From Clostridiales bacterium (GTDB lineage: Bacteria; Bacillota; Sulfobacillia; UBA995), in contig DOZU01000058.1 in assembly GCA_003517845.1 (NCBI GenBank), positions 1-8,233 on the forward strand: a DNA stretch of 8,233 nucleotides, in the 5' to 3' direction. Both the position numbers and the translations under genes were made by a program. This document shows positions 1 through 8,233 of the stretch, piece after piece (position 1 is the stretch's first letter; the number at the start of each line of letters is the position of its first letter). The notes below the pieces were generated by a model. That model did no database searches and was not told the origin of the DNA. It saw only the letters and a list, made by a program, of their open reading frames with translations.

Positions 1-1
1 G

Positions 2-1246
2 GAGGCAGCCATCCTGGAAGAGGTGATGCGCAGCTATGCCCGTCAGGGCCGGACTCCCCTGCCGGTGGCTCGGCCCCTGGCCATGAGGTGGGCGGACTGG
101 CTGCGCGGACAGCCCGGAGTGACGGCGGTGGAAGTCGCAGGCGACATCCGGCGATGGTGCGATGTTTGCGAGCGGGTGGTTCTGCTGGCTACCGGTCCGA
201 ACCCGCGGGGAGTCGAGGAGGCGTTTCGCTCCGCGACGGCCGTCCCGGAAATCGACCTCGTGGTCGTGCCGCCGGCGGCCTTTGTCGTGGCCTTCGTTCA
301 GCTTACCGGCAGCCCCGCTCACTGGCAGCGACTCAGGGACCGGGCCTCAGCGCGCGGCCTCAGTTTGGATGAGGGAGGGCTGTTCCGGGACGGGCAAGCG
401 CAGCCGGTGGCCGATGAGGCGGCACTGTATGGCGCGCTGGGCCTGCAATGGGTCCCCCCAGAGTTACGGGAGGATCGAGGAGAGATCGAGGCCGCTGCCG
501 CCGGGACCCTGCCGCGACTGCTCGAGCTATCGGACGTGCGGGGCGACCTGCACGCCCACTCCGACTGGAGCGACGGCCTGGCGTCGCTCGAGGGCATGGC
601 GGAGGCCGCCCGGGGTCGAGGCTATGCCTACCTGGCGATCACCGATCATAGTCCCGCCCTGGCCATGATCCGCGGGCTCGACGAACTTCGCCTGCGCCGT
701 CAGGTCGAGGCGATCGGTTCTCTCAATCAGAAACTGCGTCCGTTTCGGTTGCTCACGGGCATCGAAGTGGACTTGCTGGTGGACGGGCGAACCGACTTGC
801 CCCCGGAAGCCCTGCGCGATCTCGAGGTGGTGATCGGCAGCGTCCACACCCGTCTTCGCCTCGATCGCGAGGCCATGACCGCCCGTTTCCTGCGGGCGGC
901 GGAAGAACCGAGCGTCGACGCCCTCGGTCACCTGACGGGCCGGCTGATCGGCCAGCGCGACCCGTACGAGGTTGATCTGGACAGAGTCTTGGAAGCTTGC
1001 CGGCGCACGGGTACCTGGCTCGAGATCAATGCTTCGCCCGAGCGCCTGGACGTCGACGACCGGGCGGCCCGCAAGGCGCGAGAGCTTGGTGTCAAGCTGA
1101 TGTTGGGCACCGACGCCCACGCCCCTGTCTGCCTCGAGGACATGGCCTGGGGAATCGCCATCGCCCGTCGCGCCTGGCTGGGACCAGAGGACGTCGTGAA
1201 CTGCCGGCCGGCGGAGACCCTGGCGGAGCGGGACGGGCGGGGATGA
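2..1246 (+). CDS. polX: DNA polymerase X family protein with PHP domain, 5'-truncated by window edge
   Basis: The reading frame is open to the window start, so the true start and the N-terminal helix-hairpin-helix region lie upstream; the GTG at 23 and ATG at 26 are probably internal codons. About 414 codons are visible, against roughly 570 residues for a whole bacterial PolX. First comes the family X palm and thumb (about 110-480): an AGDIRR stretch at 137-154, the third catalytic Asp in PEIDLVV (codon 254) and the TGSxAH motif near 305. A complete PHP phosphoesterase domain follows, with DLHAH (about 545-559), ITDH (about 638-649), GIEVD, GSVH, EINA and GTDAH (about 1106-1120). Family members are gap-filling polymerases with a Mn-dependent PHP 3'-5' exonuclease used in base excision repair. 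In the ungapped alignment the two paired catalytic Asp of the palm (DxD) are Arg (codon 173) and Val (codon 179). Polymerase activity is therefore doubtful, while the nuclease looks intact. The stop overlaps the next gene's start (ATGA). The family call is secure; the loss of polymerase activity is inferred. Confidence 0.93.
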   Translation, partial: EAAILEEVMRSYARQGRTPLPVARPLAMRWADWLRGQPGVTAVEVAGDIRRWCDVCERVVLLATGPNPRGVEEAFRSATAVPEIDLVVVPPAAFVVAFVQLTGSPAHWQRLRDRASARGLSLDEGGLFRDGQAQPVADEAALYGALGLQWVPPELREDRGEIEAAAAGTLPRLLELSDVRGDLHAHSDWSDGLASLEGMAEAARGRGYAYLAITDHSPALAMIRGLDELRLRRQVEAIGSLNQKLRPFRLLTGIEVDLLVDGRTDLPPEALRDLEVVIGSVHTRLRLDREAMTARFLRAAEEPSVDALGHLTGRLIGQRDPYEVDLDRVLEACRRTGTWLEINASPERLDVDDRAARKARELGVKLMLGTDAHAPVCLEDMAWGIAIARRAWLGPEDVVNCRPAETLAERDGRG

Positions 1247-2189
1247 CCGCAGGCGTCGCCGTATTCCTCCTCTTCGTTGACGGACTGGGTCTGGGCGAGC
1301 CCGACCCGCAGTCCAACCCCGTCGCCCACCCGGAGCTGCGATGGCTCACCCGCGCTGCCGGCCGCCCGCTGGCCAGGGGCGGATGGATGCCGGCCGTCGA
1401 CTACCACGTGGCATTGGCCGGTCGCCCGGTTCCAGCGGCACTGACCGCCCTGGATGCCGGACTCGGGGTGGCGGGGCTTCCCCAGAGCGCGACGGGACAG
1501 ACGACGCTTTTCACCGGGGTGAACGCCGCCGCCCTGATCGGCGGCCACCGTAATGCGCATCCTACCGGTCGTCTGAAAGAGCTGCTCCACTCCCGAAGCT
1601 TGTTCCGGCGGGCGGCCGAGGCGGGACGGAAGGTGACCTTCGTGAACGCCTTCACGCCCGAGTATTTCGCGATGGCGGAGCAGGGGAAACTCCGCCATTC
1701 CGCCACCACCCTGGCGGTGCTCGCCGCCGGAGTAAAACTGCGCGACCTCGAGGACCTGCGGCGCGGCGAAGCAGTCTACCAGGACATCACCAACCTGGCC
1801 CTGCAGGCTCGGGGCCACGACTTGCCGGCGGCCGATCCCTTCCGGGCGGGCCAGGCGGCCGCCCGGATCGCGGCCGATCATGACCTGGCCATGTTCGAGT
1901 ACTTTCAGACCGACCGCGCCGGGCATGGCGGGGATGCCGCTGATATCCGGAGGGTACTACGGGTGCTGGATTCGTTCCTCGGCGGGTTGCTGAGCGACAT
2001 TGACCTCGACCGCCGGCTCCTCATCGTCGTCTCCGATCACGGCAATGTCGAGGATGCGGCTTCCCGGACCCACACCGCCAATCCCGTGCCGGCCTTGTTC
2101 CTGGGGGCAAGGGGTCACGCGACCGCCTTCGGCCTCGCGTCGCTGACCCAGGTCGCTCCGGCCATACTGGCGGGCATGGGGGTGCCGGC

Positions 2190-2193
<4 letters not shown>
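1243..2193 (+). CDS. Alkaline-phosphatase-superfamily metalloenzyme (phosphoglyceromutase/phosphopentomutase-like)
   Basis: A 316-residue protein starts at ATG 1243, overlapping the polX stop; the frame stays open further upstream but carries no family sequence there. The fold's metal motifs appear in order: VDGLG near the N terminus (Asp13), SATGQT at 82-87 (Thr84 is the likely nucleophile by analogy with the TTGH of phosphopentomutase), TDRAGH (Asp224, His228), SDHG (Asp265, His266) and THTANPVP (His277). This is the full two-metal ligand set of the superfamily that contains cofactor-independent phosphoglycerate mutase, phosphopentomutase and alkaline phosphatase. The protein is much shorter than phosphoglycerate mutase (about 510 residues) and lacks its large inserted phosphotransferase domain, so neither mutase name is safe. 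No signal peptide or membrane segment is seen, so it is probably cytoplasmic. It lies between polX and mutS2 with overlaps on both sides and is probably co-translated with them. The substrate is unknown; a phosphate-ester or phosphonate hydrolase or mutase is plausible. Confidence 0.85.
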
Positions 2194-4571
<2,378 letters not shown>

Positions 4572-4765
4572 AGCTGTGGCCGCTCGTTCATAGCAAGCGG
4601 CAATCCAGGGTCTTGCTTGTCCACATGGAGCGGGAGTTGCCCAGTCTGACCGGGAAGCCTTGCCAGGACTTGACGCGCGCCAGCATCCACTTAGCACTCC
4701 GTCACCGCACTATCAGAGGATACCGTTGTGAACTCCCATCTCGCGATTTCCGGACTGTTCAAGAC
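4572..4765. other. Intergenic stretch between convergent mutS2 and PBP genes
   Basis: This 194-bp gap separates two 3' ends. A weak inverted repeat is present (AGCAAG at 4592-4597 with CTTGCT at 4612-4617, 14-nt loop), but no T-run follows it on either strand, so no intrinsic terminator can be called for either gene. A TTGACG at 4670-4675 has only a poor -10 candidate 16 bp downstream (TAGCAC). The right-hand part holds the small ORF annotated separately. No tRNA-like fold or mobile-element end was recognised. Confidence 0.6.
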
Positions 4766-4832
4766 CTATGGCAAGACGACCAGGGTGCCGGTCATCCGGT
4801 CCCAGTGCCGTCCAGAAAACACGGCCGAATAG
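4728..4832 (+). pseudogene. Possible remnant of an ABC transporter ATPase 5' end (34 codons)
   Basis: A GTG at 4728 is preceded by AGAGGA (4715-4720) with an ideal 7-nt gap. The first codons give MNSHLAISGLFKTYG, which resembles the opening strand of ABC transporter ATPases (consensus like LxIxGLxKxYG). The similarity ends within about 15 residues, the frame stops at 4830-4832 with no Walker A, and its second half lies antisense to the last codons of the PBP gene. It could be the stump of a gene cut off by rearrangement at about 4766, or a coincidence in GC-rich DNA. The Shine-Dalgarno is seen directly; the homology is by eye only. Confidence 0.25.
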
Positions 4833-5032
4833 AAGGGGAAGGTACCCTCGCGTTCAGCGATGAACTCCACGATGACCGGCCGTCCCGCCAGGACCACCGC
4901 GTGGACGCCGAACTCCGGTATCGCCAGGCCGTGGTTGACGTCGGTCGACTCAAGGTGGATGCGAACCTTGTCGCCGAAGTTCACGGTGATCGTCGCTGGG
5001 CTGAACTGGAACCGCCAGGCGTATAGCTTGAC
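4766..5032 (-). other. Cupredoxin (COX2-like) domain at the C terminus of the PBP
   Basis: PBP residues about 777-864 read as a cytochrome-oxidase-subunit-II-type Greek-key domain: AWRFQFSPATITV, then GDKVRIHL, then STDVNHGLAIPEFGV, then a final YSAVFSGRHWDRMTGTLVV. The first copper His is kept (His810), and a His and Met remain near the end (His852, Met856). The CxxxC pair of CuA is SxxxS (Ser845, Ser849), and the spacing to the final His is one residue shorter than in oxidases. A true CuA centre is therefore unlikely. The domain would be extracytoplasmic. It may be structural, protein-binding, or a weak metal site. Confidence 0.82.
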
Positions 5033-7360
5033 GTCGCGTACCGGCCCGACGTAGGGGATCCCCGGTTGCGGGGGACCGTGGACTTCGCAGACCGCGGTGG
5101 GCGCTTCCAGGGCGGCATCGGCCGGCAGGTAGGTCACCAGGCGCTCGGTGTCCTCGTGAACGGCGGTGTAGGCGGACCACGGACTCGCGCGGCGGATGGC
5201 CACCCGGGCGACGGGGTTCGGGCACCCCGGGCCGGCAAGGTAATTCGGGTGGTCTCCGCATATCGTCACCACGTAATGCACGTCGCATGGCGTTCTCGGC
5301 TCGGTGCCGCGCCGGAAGACTTCCCGCCGTATGTCGCCGGGCGGACAGTGGGGGCCGGGGAGTTTGCCGGATCGGATGCAGACGTCAAGCTCGACGATAT
5401 TCCTCGGCCGCACGAAGGTCGAGGGGGGGGTGCCGGCGAGGGCCGCCGCGGCGACGTCGCGCCAGATGGGGGCGGCGTAGGTGCTGCCCCACACCCCATC
5501 CATGGACTGCGGCTGATCGTAACCCATCCACACCGCTCCCAGGAACTCGGGCGTGTATCCGACCCACCACGCATCCACGTCGTCGTCGGTGGTGCCGGTC
5601 TTGCCGGCTACGGGGTGCCCGGTGGCCAGGCGGGCCACCACCCCCGTGCCCCAGTCCACGGTGGACCGGAGCATGCTGGTCATCAAGTAGGCCGATTCCT
5701 CGCTGAGCACCACTTCCTTGTGCGGTTCGTTCTCCTCGAGGATGTTACCATGGCGATCCGTCACCCGGAGGATGGCGATTGGCTCGATGCGGTATCCGCC
5801 GTTGGCGAACGGTGCGAAAGCGCGGGCCATCTGCAGGGGCGTCGTCCCCCGCGTCAGGGCGCCCAGGGCCAGGGGCGAAAGGGCACGGTCCGAGCGGTTC
5901 TGGGCGTCGCGCTCGACCAGGCTGTCGATGCCCAGGCGCCGCGCGGACTCGAAGCCCGTGTTGATGCCGATCTTCTCCAGTACCTTCACGGCCATGGTGT
6001 TGATCGATAGGGCAAGTCCCTCGCGGTAGGGGGTCAATCCGCGATACAGGAGGTTATGGTTCTGGAACGTCCACTGCGTCCCATCGACGAGCGTATAGGT
6101 TGACGGCCAGTCGTCGACGATGGTGGCCGGGGCATAGCCCATCTCCAGCGCCGCCGCGTAGATCAGCGGTTTGAACGCCGAACCGGTCTGCCGGTACGCC
6201 TGCCAGGCCCGGTTCAGCTCCAACGACTCATCGTGCCGGCGCCCGCCCACCATGGCCAGGATGTAGCCGGTGTGCGGATCGAGGAAGACGCCCCCCGTCT
6301 CGGGCTGCACGGCTAGCTGGCCGGTGGCCGGGTCGATCGCATCCAGCGGGAAAGGCGGATCGAGGTGAAGCCGAAAAGCCTCCTCGGCGGCCGCCTGGAT
6401 GGAGGGCACCAGCGTGGTGTATACGTGCAGCCCTCCTCCATACACCTGGGCCGGCCCGTAGCGGTCGAGGAGCTGGCTCAGCACATAGTCCACGAACCAG
6501 GGGTGGGGATACTCGGCGGGGCGGCGCAAACCGCGCAGGACCGGGGATTGCTCGCGGAGTTGCTGGACCTCGCCCTCGCTAGCGAATCCGCGATGGACCA
6601 TGGCGTCCAGCACCAGATTCCGGCGATCTTTCGCGGCCTCGGGCTTCAAGTAAGGGGAGTAGAGCTGCGGTCCTCGGGCGACCGCGGCCAGCAAGGCACC
6701 TTCCGCCACCGTGAGTTCGCCGACATCCTTGCCGAAGTAGACCTGCGACGCCGCCTGAATGCCGTACGCGTTGTGGCCGAAGAAGATCTGGTTCAGGTAC
6801 ATCTCCAGGATTTCTTCCTTGGTATAGAACCTTTCCAGTTGCAGGGCCAGGAAGACCTCCTGGAGCTTGCGTACGTAGGTGCGATCCAGCGTGAGCCAGG
6901 CATTCCTGGCCAGCTGCTGGGTTATGGTGCTCGCGCCCTCGATGATCTGGCCGCCCACGACATTGACGTAGGCCGCCCGGAGTATGCCGCGGAAGTCAAC
7001 CCCCAGGTGCTCGAAGAAGCGGTGATCCTCAATGGCGACGAAGGCGTGGACGACATGGTCGGGGATCTGGTCCAGCGAAACCAGCACCCGGTGTTCGGGG
7101 CCATGCAACTGGGTGATCAGTTGGCCCTTGCCGTCGTAAAGGAAAGTACTCTCGCTCGGCTGGGGTGCGAGGCTGGCGAGGATGGGCAATCCCCGGTAAG
7201 CTTGCCAGACCAGGTTCCCGGCGACCGCCGCCGCGGCGAGCGATGCCACCAGGAATACCAGCAAGGACAGCCGGAAAAAGGAGACGCGGAACCGTCGCCG
7301 GCTTCGCGCACCATGGCCCCGAGCGCCGCCGGCGGTCGTGGCCGATGATCTGGGCGTCAC
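4766..7360 (-). CDS. Class A penicillin-binding protein (PBP1A family) with C-terminal cupredoxin domain
   Basis: An 864-residue protein starts at GTG (7358-7360), with AGGGGGA at 7368-7374 spaced 7 nt upstream. A basic cytoplasmic tail (1-27) and one membrane anchor (about 28-52) come first. The GT51 glycosyltransferase has EDHRFFEHLG (catalytic Glu111), GASTITQQ (142-149), RKLQE (164-168) and KEEILEMYLN (181-190). The transpeptidase has SAFK (Ser394, Lys397), SIN (452-454) and KTG (587-589). All catalytic motifs are intact, so it should polymerise and cross-link peptidoglycan outside the membrane. A cysteine-bearing linker (Cys661, 672, 692, 701, 713, 758) with SGKLPGPHCPP and GTEP motifs is typical of clostridial PBPs. 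Residues about 777-864 then form an additional cupredoxin domain like the CuA domain of cytochrome oxidase subunit II. The fusion is in one uninterrupted frame. It is transcribed divergently from tyrS and convergently with mutS2. The PBP identity is very secure; the role of the extra domain is unknown. Confidence 0.96.
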   Translation of the reverse strand: MTPRSSATTAGGARGHGARSRRRFRVSFFRLSLLVFLVASLAAAAVAGNLVWQAYRGLPILASLAPQPSESTFLYDGKGQLITQLHGPEHRVLVSLDQIPDHVVHAFVAIEDHRFFEHLGVDFRGILRAAYVNVVGGQIIEGASTITQQLARNAWLTLDRTYVRKLQEVFLALQLERFYTKEEILEMYLNQIFFGHNAYGIQAASQVYFGKDVGELTVAEGALLAAVARGPQLYSPYLKPEAAKDRRNLVLDAMVHRGFASEGEVQQLREQSPVLRGLRRPAEYPHPWFVDYVLSQLLDRYGPAQVYGGGLHVYTTLVPSIQAAAEEAFRLHLDPPFPLDAIDPATGQLAVQPETGGVFLDPHTGYILAMVGGRRHDESLELNRAWQAYRQTGSAFKPLIYAAALEMGYAPATIVDDWPSTYTLVDGTQWTFQNHNLLYRGLTPYREGLALSINTMAVKVLEKIGINTGFESARRLGIDSLVERDAQNRSDRALSPLALGALTRGTTPLQMARAFAPFANGGYRIEPIAILRVTDRHGNILEENEPHKEVVLSEESAYLMTSMLRSTVDWGTGVVARLATGHPVAGKTGTTDDDVDAWWVGYTPEFLGAVWMGYDQPQSMDGVWGSTYAAPIWRDVAAAALAGTPPSTFVRPRNIVELDVCIRSGKLPGPHCPPGDIRREVFRRGTEPRTPCDVHYVVTICGDHPNYLAGPGCPNPVARVAIRRASPWSAYTAVHEDTERLVTYLPADAALEAPTAVCEVHGPPQPGIPYVGPVRDVKLYAWRFQFSPATITVNFGDKVRIHLESTDVNHGLAIPEFGVHAVVLAGRPVIVEFIAEREGTFPFYSAVFSGRHWDRMTGTLVVLP

Positions 7361-7392
7361 ACGCGATTCCCCCTGTTCCGCCCGGGTGACTA

Positions 7393-7422
7393 ATTCTACT
7401 CCAGCCGCGCTTGCCCTGTCAA
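7393..7422 (-). promoter_or_regulatory. Sigma-A promoter for the PBP gene
   Basis: On the minus strand there is a perfect TTGACA (7422-7417), an 18-bp spacer and TAGAAT (7398-7393, 5 of 6 consensus). Transcription would begin near 7386, giving a leader of about 25 nt that contains the AGGGGGA ribosome binding site before the GTG start. Orientation and distance fit the PBP gene closely. Confidence 0.8.
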
Positions 7423-7497
7423 ACCGGGACCGCAGCCCCTCCAGGGAAAGCAGCAGTTAGAAGCGTAATGGCGGGCGGTTCCGGCGTACGCTGTGAG

Positions 7498-7526
7498 TTG
7501 TCCTCCCTGATGCCGCATGCTATAAT
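7498..7526 (+). promoter_or_regulatory. Sigma-A promoter for tyrS
   Basis: TTGTCC (7498-7503, 4 of 6 consensus), a 17-bp spacer and a perfect TATAAT (7521-7526) point toward tyrS. Transcription would begin around 7532-7534, leaving a leader of about 45 nt. Confidence 0.78.
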
Positions 7527-7527
7527 A

Positions 7528-7542
7528 CCGCCAAACTGGCGG
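7528..7542 (+). repeat. Perfect inverted repeat at the tyrS transcription start
   Basis: CCGCCA, loop AAC, TGGCGG forms a 6-bp perfect palindrome directly after the -10 element and across the predicted +1. It could be an operator half-site pair or an RNA hairpin at the extreme 5' end. The right arm overlaps a second possible stem, GGCGGC (7538-7543) with GCCGCC (7551-7556). The two stems cannot form together. Confidence 0.5.
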
Positions 7543-7563
7543 CAGTCGGCGCCGCCGTTACTT

Positions 7564-7570
7564 GGGGGAG
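7564..7570 (+). promoter_or_regulatory. Ribosome binding site of tyrS
   Basis: GGGGGAG lies 8 nt before the ATG at 7579 and supports that start over the in-frame ATG at 7603. Confidence 0.8.
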
Positions 7571-7578
7571 ACCGTGCC

Positions 7579-8233
7579 ATGCCCATCCCCGTGCGTGAAC
7601 AGATGGAACTGCTCAAAAGGGGCACCGCCCAGCTCATCAACGAGAACGAGCTGGGGGAACGTCTGGCCCGAGCTGAGGCTGAGGGCCGGCCGCTTCGCGT
7701 GAAGCTGGGCGCCGACCCTACTGCCCCCGACATCCATCTCGGGCATGCCGTGGTCCTCCGGAAGCTCCGGCAGTTCCAAGACCTCGGCCACGAGGTACTG
7801 TTCGTGGTGGGCGATTTCACCGGCCGGATCGGTGACCCGAGCGGCAAGTCCGAGACCAGGCCGCTCCTCACCGAGGTGCAGGTGCGGGAGAACGCCCGCA
7901 CCTATCAGCGCCAGATCAGTTGCATCCTCGATCCGGACAAGACCCGGGTGCTGTTCAACAACGACTGGCTCGGCCCGCTCAGGTTCGCCGATATCCTGCG
8001 TCTGGCTTCACGGTACACCGTGGCCCGCTTGCTGGAGCGCGATGACTACTCGCAGCGCTTGAAGGCGGGCATACCCGTGTTCGTCCACGAACTCCTGTAC
8101 CCGCTCGCCCAGGCCTACGACTCGGTTCACCTTCAGGCCGATGTGGAACTGGGGGGCACCGATCAGACCTTCAACTTCCTGGCCACCCGCGAGATCATGC
8201 GGGACTACGGGATGGCGCCGCAGGTGGTCGTCA
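7579..8233 (+). CDS. tyrS: Tyrosyl-tRNA synthetase, 3'-truncated by window edge
   Basis: The first 218 codons of a class I synthetase are present; the usual length is about 400-430 residues. It charges tRNA-Tyr with tyrosine in the cytoplasm. The ATP-binding signature is HLGH (residues 53-56), within KLGADPTAPDIHLGH, a form typical of the TyrZ-like bacterial clade rather than the E. coli or Geobacillus TyrS type. The Rossmann-fold motif GDFTGRIGDPSGKS and the tyrosine and core motifs YPLAQAYDS and ADVELGGTDQ follow. The KMSKS loop and the S4-like tRNA-binding domain fall beyond the window. The start is supported by the GGGGGAG ribosome binding site and a consensus promoter. Many Firmicutes tyrS genes are controlled by a T-box; the short leader here has no room for one. 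Confidence 0.97.
   Translation, partial: MPIPVREQMELLKRGTAQLINENELGERLARAEAEGRPLRVKLGADPTAPDIHLGHAVVLRKLRQFQDLGHEVLFVVGDFTGRIGDPSGKSETRPLLTEVQVRENARTYQRQISCILDPDKTRVLFNNDWLGPLRFADILRLASRYTVARLLERDDYSQRLKAGIPVFVHELLYPLAQAYDSVHLQADVELGGTDQTFNFLATREIMRDYGMAPQVVV

Larger units (their letters stand above)
7361..7578. promoter_or_regulatory. Divergent control region between the PBP gene and tyrS
   Basis: This 218-bp stretch separates two divergent starts and carries one recognisable sigma-A-type promoter per direction, about 75 bp apart at their -35 elements. No T-box leader, riboswitch or terminator was recognised. It is less GC-rich around the two -10 elements than the flanking genes. Confidence 0.75.

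Noticed and set aside
997..1242. Upstream extension of the metalloenzyme frame to 997
   Set aside because: The extension lies wholly within polX PHP-domain codons, and the family sequence begins right after the ATG at 1243, which overlaps the polX stop.
4592..4617. Inverted repeat AGCAAG/CTTGCT after mutS2 as a terminator
   Set aside because: The stem is only 6 bp with a 14-nt loop and no T-run on either strand.
4613..5026. Plus-strand ORF whose start (RASIHLALRHRTIRGYRCEL) faintly resembles a NUMOD-type helix-turn-helix
   Set aside because: It starts at TTG without a ribosome binding site, and most of its length is antisense to the well-supported PBP gene. The similarity covers about 20 residues and is by eye only.
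5066..7348. Long plus-strand ORFs antisense to the PBP gene
   Set aside because: They are shadow frames caused by high GC; they show no domain motifs or credible starts, while the minus-strand frame has every PBP motif.
7424..7435. CCGGGACCGCAG resembling the T-box antiterminator core (TGGNACCGCG)
   Set aside because: The key U is C, so it could not pair with the tRNA acceptor. It lies upstream of the tyrS promoter, and no specifier stem or terminator with a T-run follows.

Overview
This is a high-GC bacterial window (roughly two thirds G+C by eye) that looks chromosomal and mostly housekeeping. It holds five protein-coding genes. No RNA gene, insertion sequence or CRISPR array was seen. The polX/mutS2 neighbourhood matches the Bacillus subtilis order zapA-cvpA-polX-mutS2. 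Together with a clostridial-style class A penicillin-binding protein, strong Shine-Dalgarno sequences and frequent GTG starts, this suggests a high-GC, deep-branching Firmicutes lineage (Symbiobacterium/Thermaerobacter/Limnochordia-like). That placement is an inference; no phylogenetic marker is complete enough to test it here.

Layout. Positions 2-4571 (+ strand) carry a compact three-gene operon. It contains the 3' part of polX (family X polymerase with a PHP nuclease domain), a 316-residue alkaline-phosphatase-superfamily metalloenzyme, and a full-length mutS2. The genes are joined by ATGA and GTGA stop/start overlaps, which implies translational coupling. Positions 4572-4765 are a short intergenic stretch between convergent genes with no clear terminator; it contains a tiny ORF with a good ribosome binding site that resembles the first residues of an ABC ATPase. 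Positions 4766-7360 (- strand) encode a bifunctional class A PBP (glycosyltransferase plus transpeptidase) with an extra C-terminal cupredoxin domain of the cytochrome-oxidase-subunit-II type. Positions 7361-7578 are a divergent control region with a near-consensus sigma-A promoter in each direction. From 7579 to the window end lies the 5' part of tyrS (tyrosyl-tRNA synthetase).

How the genes relate. PolX and MutS2 belong to DNA repair/recombination and, for MutS2, ribosome-collision rescue. The metalloenzyme between them has no obvious link to that role. The PBP builds peptidoglycan outside the membrane, so its cupredoxin domain would sit on the same face as the CuA domain of cytochrome oxidase.

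Most notable: (1) the PBP-cupredoxin fusion, whose CuA cysteines are both replaced by serine; (2) a PolX whose two paired catalytic aspartates are gone while the PHP nuclease motifs are intact; (3) a MutS2 Smr domain with an altered LDLR motif; (4) a tyrS gene with a very short leader, no T-box, and two mutually exclusive hairpins.
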